Under the pieces are notes generated by a model. It had not been told where the DNA came from. It worked only from the letters and a program-made list of their open reading frames with translations, and searched no databases. A stretch of DNA of 64,000 bases from positions 1,798,001 to 1,862,000 of the forward strand of contig NC_003279.8 of NCBI RefSeq assembly GCF_000002985.6. Direction: 5' to 3'. A program made the position numbers and the translations under genes. Below, piece after piece: positions 20,590-33,000 of the stretch. Source of the DNA: Caenorhabditis elegans (taxonomy: Eukaryota > Nematoda > Chromadorea > Rhabditida > Rhabditidae). Every line of letters starts with the position of its first letter. Within the stretch, counting starts at the first letter, position 1.

Positions 20590-23500
20590 TTATTTCGTCA
20601 CTGGTGCAGCAGCCACTTGTGCTGGAGCAGGAGCCTTCTTGATTGGCGCGGCCGATAGGTCATGTCCAAACGTATTGATCGTGCATTCCTGGAATAGTAA
20701 TTTGAATGGATACTATCGTGGTGAGACCCACGCCACCAGTTTCCTCTACGCCTACTTGCCTGCCTGCCTACGTGCCTACTTAAGTAGCTCCCACTGCCTA
20801 CCTACACACGTGGTGCCAGGCTATCCCATCATGGTTTGCTCTACGAAAAATGCGGGAATTTTTGGTCCAAGAAAATGGGACGTCAGATCGTTCTTAACCA
20901 TGCAAAATCAGTTGAGAACTCTGCGTATCTTCTCCCGCATTTTTTGTAGATCAACGTAGATCAAGCCGAAATAAGAGACACTCTAGCCTCAATTAGACCC
21001 GTTTTTGCTCACCATATTGGTAGCCACTTGCAACACTGCTCCCAGATTATCAAAGTGACCACAATAACACGGCGCCGAGAAGATTGTCACGAGCTTCTTG
21101 TCGGCAAAAAACTCGTATCCATCCATGACGACCTGATGAGCACGAACAATCAGGTCGAGCTTAAACTTTTCGTTGAACTCTTTGACCGTCGCCTCTCCAA
21201 ACACATGACCTGCACCACGTGGCGAATCTTGGAACCCAACGACTCCTGACACTGGATCGGCCCAGCAAAGATCGGAAGGAATGCCGACGTCGGCAATGTC
21301 AGTTGGACGTTGAAATTCATCAATTTGTCTGGAAAATAAGAACTTTTTTTACTCATTAAAACAATTTTTCGATTTTTCAACCGTCTCGCAGTTCTGTTTT
21401 GACCAGGGCTCCGCCGACGCCGCGCGCAGCTTAACGAAGTGCGAAAGGTAGCTATTTGCAAGCGGCCGACACGTTCGGGGGATCCGCGCCGCACACGGGT
21501 TCCTGGAGTGTTAATAGCTATTGGAGCGCGCTTGCGCGGCACCTCATAAACTCCAGAATTCGCGGGAATTCGATTTAGCAGTTTTCGGCTATTTTTGGCT
21601 TCTATAGAAACTATTTTCGACTTTTTTGATTTACAATATTCTTGAGAAGCATCATCCGAATTGAAAATGTGTAAAGTTATGAAATTTGACCGAAAACTGA
21701 TGGTTTTACAGAGATTAGTCACCACGGCTTAAGCTTTCGTTAAAATGTATCAGAATCGTCAGTTCTTCGATTTCAGAGTCCTCAAATATGTCATTTTGTA
21801 GAGAAAAGTCTGTTTCAGAAAAGTTTATGTTTGAACATTTAAAATTGTTTTTATTAAAAACTGAAAAATCGAAAAAAATACGATTTTAACGTAAAATTGT
21901 CGATTTTTTGAATATTTTTATATCAGAAATTAAAGAATTAGAATTTCAAACATGGATTTCTGTGAAACAGAGTTTTCTCTACAAAATGACATATTTAACG
22001 ACTCTGAAATCAAAAAACTGACGGTACTGATACATTTTAACGAAAGCTTAAGCCTTTTTAACGAAAGCTTAAGCCAAATTTCATAATTTTACACATTTTC
22101 AATTCGGGTAATGCTTCTCACGAATATTATAAATCAAAAAATTAAAAAATAATTTTCATAGAAGCCAAAAATAGCTTTAAAAAACTGCTGTTCCCGCGTA
22201 ACGAATTCCCGCGAATTCTAGAGTTCGTGAGGTGTCGCGCAAGCGCGCTCCAATAATTATGAACGCCAGAGGAGGCCGTGCGCGCACTACACCTTTGGAT
22301 ACATGCGGCTTGAGTGGCGCCGTTAGGCCGGCGCGGGCGCAGTTGCGGCGACCTAAGACTTAACTTTGGTAGGTGCGTGCAATGGAGCACATTTGCAAAC
22401 TATCAAAAAGTGTCGGATATTCACGTTAGCGTCCTCATGGGAGCCCTAGTTTTGACATGATCTACCTACTTTTAGTCACCCAAAACTCACTCCAAAGAAA
22501 GCAAACCAAATGGAATCCCGCCGTGCATGCACATAATCCGACCGCCGACAATCGCACACAACGGCATACAATAGAATGCCCACTGGAATGTCTCGTACAA
22601 CGTGACACTGTATCGGCGTTTACATTCGTTATAGAATCCGTACTGCATGTTCACCGGTCGACTCTCATGATTGCCACGTAGCAGGAACATCTTTTGTGGA
22701 TGGAGAAGACGGTAGGCGAAGAGCAGGGTGATCACTTCAATTGAGAATGGTCCACGATCGATGTAGTCGCCGAGGAATAGATATCTGGAAAAATAGTCGA
22801 TCGAGAAATCACAGATTTTTGTGGCTTCTCTCACAAGTTGAAATGGTAGAGTTTTCCTAACTAGGCCATTTTGGCTCAATAGATTTACGGCGCGTTGCGT
22901 GTCGCGTCGCGGCTCGATTTTAGTTTAAATGTATTTGTCCGTGTGGAGTACACGACTTTCCCGAGGCGATTGTCAATGGAGCGCGAAAAATTCAATGAGG
23001 AAGACCAGAACCCCGGTGAGAAATTGAAAATCGAAAAATTAAAATTTTCGATTTTTTTTGTTGTGAAAATCTAAAATTTAACGAAATTCCATAATTTTAT
23101 AATTATGAGAATACGTATTGCACATTATATTTGACGCGCAAAATATCTCGTAGCGAAAACTACAGTGATTCTTTAAATGACTACTGTAGGTCGATTTACG
23201 TGGGCTCGATATTAAACATTTTTTTGAATAGTGACAGCAATTCTTCATTTCTTCCGAGCCCGTAAATCGACACAAGAGCTACAGTACAGTAATTCTAAAA
23301 ATCAGTAATTCTTTAAAAATCGAAAAAAAAAATTTGACGTTTTTTCCTAAATTTCAATTTTTTCCAATAAAATTGTTCAAAATCTATAAGATAACTTCAA
23401 TTTTCTCTGAACATTTCGAAAACGGGGAAAATTAAACTGGAAAATTTGGAAAAAAATGGTATTTTTTACGATTTTTATTTTAAAAAGTTAAAAAAAATTT

Positions 23501-24931
23501 TCAGGAATTTTTGATTTTTTTAAACAAAAACAAACTATTTTCAAAGTTATATAATTAAAAAAATTTTATTACGCGAACAAAAAATTCTGAGAATGCGTAT
23601 TTCGCAATATCTTTGACACGCAAAATATCTCGTAGCGAAAACTACAGTAATCCTTTAAATGACTACAGCATTGATCAAGCCCGTAAATCGACACAGGCGA
23701 TACAGTAGTTATTCAAAGAATTACTGTAGTTTTCGCTACGAGATATTTTGCGCGTCAAATATGTTGTGCAATACGCATTCCCAGAATTTTGTGTTCTCGT
23801 TGTAAAAAAAAAACGAGATAACTAAATATATTTATCAAAACAAAAAAAAACGTGATTTTAAAAATTGAGAAATGATCCAAGGGGTTCTAACCTTTCTCAT
23901 TGAATTTTTCGCGCTCCATTGACAATCGCGCCTGCCGGACAACACGTGGGAAAGTCGTGAACTCCACACGGACAAATACATTTAGTTTTACAACTGAAAT
24001 CGAGCCGCGACGCGGCACGCAGCGCGCCGTAAATCTACTGAGCCAAAATGGCCTAGTTCTGCAAAAACTCTTCCATTTCAAAATATGCGGGAAGCCAGAA
24101 ATTATTGAAAATTCGATGTTTTTTCCCCCCGCTGTGTTCTCACCTTGACGATTTATCTTTCTGAGAAACATGCGGGAATCCATAAATATCGAACATTGAA
24201 AGTAAATCTTCGAATTGCCCGTGAATATCCCCGCAAATTGTGACAGGTGCCTCAATCTGCAAGGTTTTTATTGATTTTTACGAATTTAAGTTGAAAACTT
24301 GAGAGAAAACTGGGTCCCAAAACGATGTAAACTTCACTAACTACCATAACCCGCGGGGTACGGTAGCGGGCAAAGTTTCAATCGTGCAAGGACCTCCAGT
24401 AAAAATCACAATTTATTTGATTTTCAGCGGCACGGGGTTCTGGCCTTCCTTATTGAATTTTTCGCGCTCCATTGACAATCGCCTGCCGGACTGGAAAGTC
24501 GTGTACTCCACACGGACAAAAAAATTTTGTTTTACAGCTAAAATCGAGCCACGCGACGCGACACACAACGCGCCGTAAATCTACCCCAGATATGGCCGAG
24601 TCAAAATGGCCTAGTTCGGCAAACTCTTCCATTTCAATTTGTGAGGGAAATCAGAAATCTGTGCTACGGTTTCAAAAATTCACGGATTTTCAAGATCCTT
24701 CCCAGCACAGCCGGATTTCGCGAAAATGCCGAAAAGACAATTTAAGCTTACTTCGAGCTTCATAGGCTCCTTCCAGAACGCCTCCCGAGCTCTGTAGCAG
24801 ATTTCGATGATCTCCTTCTCTTGAAAAAGTGTCTGACAATTGCCTGGACTCCATGATTGGGTAAGCCGAAAGATGACATTTGTGAGCTTTCTGTGGAGAG
24901 GACTGCCCGGTGGAGGGCCCTCGTCGCTCAT
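20590..24931 (-). CDS. PP1-type serine/threonine protein phosphatase, divergent nematode member
   Basis: Reverse-strand exons 24752-24931, 24144-24256, 22491-22784, 21013-21328 and 20590-20688 give 333 residues. The metal-binding and catalytic motifs of PPP phosphatases are all present: [40 protein letters not shown] and a FSAP-YCG motif. The last reads [12 protein letters not shown] where PP1 normally has FSAPNYCGEFDN. The start [20 protein letters not shown] leads into the PP1 helix region. The C-terminus is an Ala/Pro-rich tail ([19 protein letters not shown]). Introns are long and contain types A, B, C and F repeats. Rapidly evolving PP1 relatives in Caenorhabditis are often germline-expressed; that is family knowledge, not shown here. 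It diverges from chaf-2 by 522 bp. Confidence 0.92.
20810..20985. repeat. Type B palindromic element
   Basis: Left end CACGTGGTGCCAGGCTATCC, right end GATCAAGCCGAAATAAGAGA. It lies in the last intron of the phosphatase gene. Confidence 0.85.
21403..22450. repeat. Type F element containing a large foldback
   Basis: Outer ends AGGGCTCCGCCGACG and GGGAGCCCTAG. Within it, about 21520-21850 and 21950-22270 are long inverted arms (CCAGAATTCGCGGGAATTCG against CGAATTCCCGCGAATTCTAG; ACGAAAGCTTAAGCC repeats). It fills intron 3 of the phosphatase gene. It looks like a foldback inserted into, or captured by, a type F element. Confidence 0.75.
22811..23014 (+). repeat. Type A repeat
   Basis: Starts CACAGATTTTTGTGGCTTCT and ends GACCAGAACCCCGGTG. 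It carries a short deletion in the middle. Confidence 0.85.
23090..23290. repeat. Type C palindromic element, first copy
   Basis: Contains ATTTGACGCGCAAAATATCT, CGTAGCGAAAACTACAGTGA and the inverse CCCGTAAATCGACACAAGAG. The right half is shortened compared with the copy at 23570. Confidence 0.75.
23570..23808. repeat. Type C palindromic element, second copy
   Basis: Ends GAACAAAAAATTCTGAGAAT and ATTCCCAGAATTTTGTGTTC. The arms hold GCAAAATATCTCGTAGCGAA and TTCGCTACGAGATATTTTGC. It lies in intron 2 of the phosphatase gene. Confidence 0.9.
23881..24104 (-). repeat. Type A repeat
   Basis: Starts GGGGTTCTAACCTTTCTC and ends CGGGAAGCCAGAAATTATTG, lying directly against the exon 2 donor of the phosphatase gene. 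Confidence 0.85.
24435..24664 (-). repeat. Type A repeat
   Basis: Starts CACGGGGTTCTGGCCTTC and ends AATCAGAAATCTGTG. It lies in intron 1 of the phosphatase gene. Confidence 0.85.
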
Positions 24932-25453
24932 TTTGTTAGGAAATAATTGAATTTCGTTTTGAAAATCCTTTTTTTCTGCCCTTTTTTATTTTTTTTTTCA
25001 CGTGAATATTGAATATTTACCTTTCAATAAATCTATTTACGAATTAAAAAGTTTCCCGAACTCGCACCTCCCGGGGAATATGTTTCCCGGGAAATTAAAT
25101 TATGGAAAAAACAATTTTTAAATAGCGGGGTTTTTGCTATTTTGCATTAAATGCGTTTTATCTTAAACTTTTTTGCTAAAAATATCTTTCATTTTCAGTT
25201 TTTTAACACCGACTGCCGCAGAGAATGAATCCTTTTTTCCAGAACTTGCGTCTCTCGTGAACAATCTTCTCTCGAATCGCGAGGCCTCGAGGCCTCCTTG
25301 CAACCGCGCCCCACGGACAACGCGCCAATTTCTTCACTTTAAATTCTGATTTCTTAAAATAGTTATAGTTTTTCGGTGATTTTTAAGCATTTTCCGCTGT
25401 AATTTAATCATTTTACTCTTTTTTTTTTCATTCTACAAATTTTCAGCGGCGGG
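24932..25453. promoter_or_regulatory. Divergent promoter region of the PP1-like gene and chaf-2
   Basis: Holds no gene. Visible elements are two nearby CCCGGG palindromes, CACCTCCCGGGGAATATG and the perfect TTTCCCGGGAAA (about 25090), and a GAGGCCTCGAGGCCTC repeat near 25280. TTTCCCGGGAAA resembles an E2F half-site pair, which would suit an S-phase gene such as chaf-2, but this is inference. ATTTTCAG at 25439-25446, seven bases before the chaf-2 ATG, is a likely trans-splice acceptor. Confidence 0.5.
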
Positions 25454-27905
25454 ATGGACCATTTTATGCCAATAATCTACTGGCACGATCGAAAAGGCCT
25501 CCTCTCGGTCGATCTTCATCACGAGACGCGCAACGGGAAGTACAGATTAGCCACCGCAAGTGTACAGAAAGAAGTTAGAGTTAATTGAAGCTGTAAGCTA
25601 TAGCTTAATTCTGTCGATTTTCAGGTCAGAGTATGGGAATTCGAGTTCGAAATGGGCCTTGACCCGAAAACTCAGGAGAATAAGCCTCAACTAACCGTCG
25701 GATTCCTCGCCAACCTCGTCTTTCACAATCACGCTATTAATCAAGTTAAATTCAGTCCCAGTAAAGAACGTAAGCGTTTTTGGTTTTCTCTAAACTATTC
25801 TTAATTCTTATAAAAATTCTTAGAAAAAAACACATTTTCAGACGAACTCCTCGCCTCTGGAGATTGTGAGGGGCGGATCACAATCTGGAAGCTTAGCGAT
25901 CAGCCGGTGCCTCCGCCACAAGACGAAATGCCGTCGAATAAGGAGAATTGGATCCGATATAAAGTAGAAATTAATAAAATTACTTTAATTGTTGCGAATT
26001 TCCTCTAAAATTTTCCAGGTTCTCAACCACAATAGCGACGTTAATGCTCTCTGCTGGGATCCATCGGGCACTCAGTTGGCGTCAGTGTCCAACGATCACA
26101 CGCTGGCGGTCCACGACGCTTTGACAGGTTGGATTATCGATTTTCTCAGTATTTTTTTTTTATTTCCAGGAAAACGTCTATTCGTCGCCAGCAATTTCCG
26201 CAGTCCAAATGGCGTATGCTGGGATCCGAGCGGAAAATACATCGCCACAATGTCCCCCGACAGAAAAATGGATTTAATCGACGCGGTCCGTGGCGCCCGT
26301 CTGAAACACTTCTCCTCCGCACTCCTTCCCTCAATGACTATCCCGTCGGCTAACGGTGATCTACATTTGGAGACGAAAATTCACAAACTCTTCCACGACG
26401 ATCAGCTATTCAGCTTCCAGCGAGCCCTGGGATTCTCGCCAAACGGGGAGTTTATCGCTGCGCCGTGTGCTCATTTGGAGCTGGGATCGTCGGATTTATA
26501 TGGAACCTACTTTTTCAGAAGGGAAGATCTTGGAGTGTGAGTTTTTGGCTGAAATGCTTGAAGGTGGAGTAGCGCCAGTGGGGAAATTGCTTTAAAACAC
26601 GCCTATGGGGTCACAATGACCGAATATCATGATAAAAAAATTCAAAAAAATTTTCTAAATTTAATATGATTTTTTGAAAATTGAAAAAATCACAGTTTTT
26701 GCCTAATTCCTATTTGAATTACCGCCAATTGGATTTGTTCGATGGAGCGCGCTTGCACGTTTTTAAATTTATTTTTTGTTATTTTCCACCGATTTTTAAT
26801 GTTTTCGGTGTATTTTTGCTTGAATTTCAGAGAAAAAGTCAATATAATTGCAAATTTTCGATTAAAAAGCACGCTTACAGGCGTAAATCAGTGAAATTAA
26901 GTAATTCAGGTTCGACATCGTTTAAAAACGTTACTTTTTCATTTTTACGCCTGTACGCTTGCTTTTTAATCGAAAATTTGCAATTATTTTGACTTTTTCT
27001 TTAAAATTCAAGCAAAAATACACCGAAAACATTAAAAATCGGTGGAAAATAACAAAAAATAAAATAAATAAATTTAAAAACGTGCAAGCGCTCTCCATCG
27101 AACAAATCCAATTGGCGGTAATTCAAATAGAAATTAGGCAAAAACTGAGATTTTTTCAATTTTAAAAAAATCATATAAAACTTAGAAAATTTTTTTGAAT
27201 TTTTTATCATGATATTCGGTCATTGTGGTACCATAGGCATGTTTTAAAGCAATTTCCCCACTGGCGCTACTCCACCTTTAATTTAAAATTAATTTTTTTT
27301 CCAGGAAAGAAGCTCCCTACACATTCTATCCGGCTCCAAGACCTACATTCCTCGTGAAATTCTCGCCAGTCACGTTCTCACTTCTTCCATCCACCAAAGA
27401 AAATCACCTTGGACTTCCTTATCGCCTCCTGTGGATCGCGTTAAACAAGGATGCAATTTATTTCTACGACAGTCAGCACAGTTATCCCGTCGCTGTTGTC
27501 GATAATATACACCTGAACGCGCTGACGGATGCGTCGTTCAGCCACGATGGACGTGTGCTCGTCGTTTCGTCGCTCGAAGGCTTCTGCAGCTTTGTGAAGA
27601 TAAATTTGACACAATGGGGCGAAGTCATGACTGAAATTGTTCCAGTTTGTGGGTCACCGAATTTGATCGAGGAGAAGAAGCAAAAGAAGCGGAAGTCAAC
27701 TGTTGCGGTGGTTATAGAGAAGGAGAAGGAAAAGGAGGAAGATGCTGCAAAGTCTCCGATGAGAAAACCGTCTGAAACGCCGAAAGTGTCTACTCCGAAA
27801 GCTGCTGGAACTCCTTTGACTAAATTCTTCAAGAAAGAGAACAATACGGAATCTCCTACGCCCCCGGTCAAAAAGCGAATTCAACTGGTCACACTCGATA
27901 ACTAA
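25454..27905 (+). CDS. chaf-2: Chromatin assembly factor 1 p60-type WD40 subunit
   Basis: Exons 25454-25573, 25625-25769, 25842-25963, 26019-26127, 26170-26536, 27305-27905 give 487 residues. CAF-1 deposits new H3-H4 on replicated DNA, and p60 is its WD40 subunit. WD repeats are visible: LATASVQKEVRVWEFE, HELLASGDCEGRITIWKL, SDVNALCWDPSGTQLASVSN, FRSPNGVCWDPSGKYIATMS and NALTDASFSHDGRVLVVSS. A charged tail (EKEKEKEEDAAKSP) follows, then LTKFFKK, which resembles a PCNA-binding core. The last residues KKRIQLVTL fit the B-domain (RRINLTPL-like) used by p60 and HIRA to bind ASF1. Intron 5 contains a 720-bp type D foldback. AATAAA at 27949. A partial copy of the last exon lies at 33742. Confidence 0.92.
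26561..27279. repeat. Type D element as a long foldback
   Basis: Begins AAGGTGGAGTAGCGCCAGTG and ends CTGGCGCTACTCCACCTT. Arms of about 330 bp (CAATTGGATTTGTTCGATGG against CCATCGAACAAATCCAATTG) flank a short loop near 26900-26960. The chaf-2 pre-mRNA would form a long hairpin here. Confidence 0.9.
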
Positions 27906-28000
27906 TTTTTTTTGAATTTTTAAAACTCCTTGATGATTATGATGGCTGAATAAATATATATAAACTGTTTCGATTTAAAACATCTAAAACTAAAAAAAAC

Positions 28001-28288
28001 GAGACCCGAAGAACTCGGGGGATGCCCAATCGGGGGGATTACCAACTCGGGGGATTGGCCCCGCCCACAGAACCGTGGCTTGCAATACGCCCATTTCTGC
28101 AACTGCCGCACGGTTTTAAAATTATTTTTTCTTGTTATTTCTCGCTCTATTGAGAAAAATACAGTTTTAAAACCGTGCGGCAGTTGCAGAAATGGGCGTA
28201 TTGCAAGCCACGGTTCTGTGGGCGGGACCAATCCCCCGAGTTGGTAATCCCCCCAATTGGACATCCCCCGAGTTCTTCGGGTCTCAAA
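28001..28288. repeat. Near-perfect foldback element behind chaf-2
   Basis: Arms GAGACCCGAAGAACTCGGGG and CCCCGAGTTCTTCGGGTCTC continue inward through CAGAACCGTGGCTTGCAATA / TATTGCAAGCCACGGTTCTG with few mismatches for about 120 bp. The loop is about 45 bases. It has CCGAGT/ACTCGG repeats at the ends. Its arms make an ORF that is not a gene. Confidence 0.9.
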
Positions 28289-30078
28289 AAAACCCCTCAC
28301 GCGAATAGGAATAAATGTATAGCAAAACAGTAAAATTTCGCGTTTATTCTGAATATTAGGGACTATTAAGCAATTTTCAACAAGTGGAACCGCCCAGAGA
28401 TTGTTCGCGATGCAATTTATTTTAACATGAATTTTTTTCGTAAATACTACTTTTAAAATTTTAATTGATAGTTTGAATCTTCATAAAGAGTTTTAATAGT
28501 CATTACCTTGACAGATATCGCGCTGAAAAATTATTTTTCTTGACAATAAAATCGATAAAAATTAAAATAAAATTTATCAAGGGAAATATTGTAAAATTAG
28601 TCAAGAAAGTTTTATGAAATTAAAGATTTCAATAGAATAAAACTATACATAAATCAAAATCACAAAAAATTATTCAAATAATTCTGAACAAATTTCTAAT
28701 CTATTAGACGATCTATGCCACACCACATTTTTTAAATATTACAGTACAGTGTTGCCCTCCAATTTTCTCCTAAAATTTTTTACAAGTTTGGTGTGATATT
28801 TTTTTCTTTATTAAGAAGAATTTGATCTTTCCTACCCATATGGCTCCCATATGGCTCTAGATATTAAGAAACCATGAGTTTATGAGAATGCCTACTTTCT
28901 CAGTTTTGATTTTTTCTCAAATATTTTTTTTTGATCACATAGTAATTAGTGAGTAGCACCATCTGCATTCGAGTGGTCGAGAAGAAAAAATAATTTTTTT
29001 GATTTTTTTGGTTTTAGGTTTAAATGGAAATGTTAGTGTTTCATGCAGTTGGAAAATTTTAGTATAACGTAGATTGAAAATATTAGACAACAAAAAGCAC
29101 TCCTTGATATCTTAAAATTTGGAAAAGCAGCGAAAATTAGTCGCAAAAATGGCAATTTTTTCTTCAGAATGCGTGACAGATTCATGAATTACTACAAAAA
29201 TGTTAAACATTTCAAAATGAACAAATTATATGTTTACCACTTTTTAGTACCTTTTACCGTTCAAAAGTTATACCTCGTATAAGCCTACGAACTCGAACTT
29301 TTCAGACGTCGTATGTAAAATTGGATGTTTGCCTCAATATCTCGGTTTCTAGCAAATGTATCAAAAAGTTTATAACTACAAAAATAATTACCAAATATTT
29401 TTACACATTTTTGTGGTTTCAAAAATTTGACTGAACACTGCGGCAGATGTTACCACCCCACGAAAAGAATTACGGAAGGACTTTCAGAAAAAGTAGCAAA
29501 AGTAGCGAAAGGTGCCTGAATTGTAGGATATCTGCCAATGGTTTACATGTGAATCGTCGTTGCGTCCAGCTAGGGGACTTTTCATTGAATTGATTCTCTA
29601 TTTTCTACAACAATGTTTTGTAAACTTTGGCGTGTTTCTCGAAAGCTGACACGGAAAGGGTATCCAAAACTATATCAGATTTGAAGATATAAACTGTTTG
29701 AGAAAATGCGTGAATTGCCAGAAAACTAATCCAGAGAGTTTTCAGGTAACAATTATTAATGTCAGATCTTCCACAATCAATGTCAAGTCGTCAACAATTC
29801 AGCCACCTATCGCAAACGTTTCAATAAATTCACTAAAGTTTTACTTTTTTTTATTTTATACAAATGTTTTTCGGCGGCAATGAAGAATTGGTTGGTGCGC
29901 AGAAAAGAGATCATACCGAAGAAGGGGGAGGCAGCCAATAATGGGGGCTGCGCGGGAAAAAATGGAAGGCAAACAAAACAAAAACAGTTTTGTTAACAAC
30001 GTAATTGTTTTGGACCGTTTTAGCGAATTTTTTTTTTCTCAATTTAACAAAAATAATTTTCAATTTCCAGTTACCAGA
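28289..30078. other. AT-rich intergenic region
   Basis: I see no convincing gene. A motif AAGAAACCATGAGTTTATGAGAATG at about 28866 recurs at about 61034, so it is a dispersed repeat. AATTTCCAG at 30062-30070 is the probable trans-splice acceptor for the next gene. Confidence 0.5.
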
Positions 30079-33000
30079 ATGGAAACGGTCATTACGGATG
30101 ATGCAGGAGATCCCCCAACAACTGCTGCAAAAGGTTAGATCCCATTTCTTGAGCAAAGATGGTTCAAATTAAGTAATTTCAAAAGAAACAAATATTTTCA
30201 AACTAGCGAATCTTTAAATCAAAAAATGTTCATAATTGTTTCAATCTGTCTTGAAAATTACCGAATATGTTCATTTTGATCCGCAGTGCATAGAACTGTA
30301 AGAACGTATTGTCTTTTAAAGTAGGAGTATCGTCAATGGGGAAATTGTTTTAAAATGTAGCATTTGTATTCAAACTTTCAACTATTGCAAAAGAAAAACG
30401 GGAAAAATACGTTAACATTGAGCATTTTCAGTCTGAAAAATAGTCACAAAAGCTTTAAAATTTCACTAGAAAAATCCTAGGCCACCAGGATCAATCGAAT
30501 TTTTATTCTGTTGTGTATTGTATTTTTAATAAGTACTTTACAATTTCGTCTTTTCAGTTTTCTTAAACTTTTTGAGAAAGAAAAACAAATTAAACTTCCA
30601 AATAATAACATTTAAATCAATATTTCGTTGAACAAATTGGCCTAGAAATCGTGTGGTGGCCTAGGTTTCATATTTGCGCGAAATTCAAATTCAGCCACTT
30701 AAAGCCACTTTCGTCGATTTCAACGGCTAAATGCTCAATGTTAACGGATTTTTCCCGTTTTTCTTTTGCAATAATTGGAAATTTGAGTACAAATACTACA
30801 TCTTAAAACAGTTATTATCAAAAATGTGCAATTTTCAATTCATAATTGGGAGAAAATGTATTTTTTTTTGGAAATTACAAAATATGAGCACTTTTTATTT
30901 GAAATTTGAGTAAAAAATTATAAATTTCAATTTTTTTGGAAATTATCAAAAACGTGCAATTTTCAATTCATAATTGGGAGAAAATGTTTTTTTTTTTGGA
31001 AATTACAAAATATGAGCACTTTTTATTTGAAATTTGGACAAAATGTTATAAATTTCAATTTTTTAAGTACGGTATTTTTCAACAAAAAAAACGTTTTAAC
31101 ATGTTCTCCAAATTTTAAATAAAAACTTATACATATTCTGTATTTCTCTCAAAGTTTTAGAAAGTATGCATTCATAAAAATAATAGTTTCTCACTCTTCT
31201 TCATATTTCAGAAGTTTCTTATAAGGAACACTTCCGCATATGGTTCCATGATGTGATGGTTGAATTGACACCACCATCTGCAGAAGAATTGTACAATGGG
31301 CCTGGTAAGGTGTGGGGTGTCTGGATTATTGAATTGTTTTCTGAAATTTTTTAACGTCAATTTTTTATGGGTTCTCGAACATTGTTTTCTTCTAGTGCAC
31401 TACAACATGTTGAATATATTCCAGATTGCACTTTCCAAAAAAAAAGTCTAAATTGAAAAACTCAACTTAAGCTACCAAAAATAAATGGTTTGCCGGAAAA
31501 ATTCAATATTTAAAAATTCCATCTAATTAAAAAAAGTTTTTTGAGCGGAAAACATCAAAACTATTAATATGATAATAATTTCAGATCTGCCGTGGAATCA
31601 AATTTGGAAAAAATTTGGAGTGGAATTCTTCGTTATTGTCGGCCTAGTGATCGTCTCAGCATCTTTTATTTTTGCTGAAGGTAAAAACAAACTTTCTTCT
31701 AATATAATAATGCATTTCAGGTGTGAAATATCTTCAAACATTCCTTGTTGTCTACGTAGTCTACATACTTTTCAACATTGTACATGGGCTCTACGTTATT
31801 GCCGTGACTCAATTTGATTTGGACATTTGTTAGTTGTTTGTTTTTCTGTTCAAAGGATGTTTGGTCGAATTTTGTATTGCTTTAATAGACTCGAAATTGT
31901 TTGAAAACACCGAATTTCATAATGAAACTTCTTGGAAACTTCTAAAAAAAAAAATTATGAAGGCTCAAAAAATGACCTAAAATTTGATAAAATTTGAAAT
32001 TTGACCGACTTTTCAATGTCGCAGCAGCTTGAGACTAATTTTTTTGAAATCACCGTCTAATTTTAATTATACAATTATACAAAAATATCATGCGTTTTCA
32101 ACTCGAGTTAGATATTTGAAAGTCGATGGACGAAGAGATTTTGTAAAAAAAGTTTAAAAATCTCTTCGTCCATCGACTTTCAAATGCCTAACTCGAGTTG
32201 AAAACGCATGATAATTAAATTGTATAATCAAAATTAGACGGTGATTTCAAAAAAATTAGTTTCAAGCTGCTGCGACAAGTCGGTCAAATTTCAAATTTTA
32301 ACTAATTTTAGGTCATTTTTTGAGCCTTCATAATTTTTTTTGAGAGGTTTTCAAGAAGTTTCATTATGAAATTCGGTGTTTACAAACAATTTCGAGTCTA
32401 TTAAAGCAATAAAAATTGGACTACACCACCCTTTACAATTTTTTAGATAGATTCAAGGACTATGGATTACACCAATTGAGCGTTATCTCCTACTGAATTG
32501 GTACAGAATCATTTTAACCCTTCACATATCTGCAACTGTCTACGGATTGTTTTTTTCTGTTAAACAAGTACCAACGGGTAGGTTATGTCATTTCAAATAC
32601 CTTTCCAAGCCAATCGCTTTTCAGCTACATCTTTCGTTAGCATTGTGGCAATTCAACTAAGGTGCAGCTTTATTAAAAAGTGGTAAGTATATTTCTTTTA
32701 AACACGCTCTTAATTACCCAAAAATGGTAGAATATCAAGTTTCAAAAATGCAGCTTTTTCTAATTAAATACAAAAATTAAACTAATAAGTTGAGTTTTGA
32801 TAAGTTTCAGGTTTAAAGGTGGACTACGCTCAGTGGGGAAATTGCTTTAAAACACGCCTAAAGGGCCACAATGGCCGAATATCATGATTAAAAAAATTCA
32901 AAAAAATTATATAGATTTTATATGATTTTTTGAAAATTGGAAAAATCTCAGTTTTCAACTAATTCCTATTTGAACTTCTGCCAATTTATTTGTTCGATGG

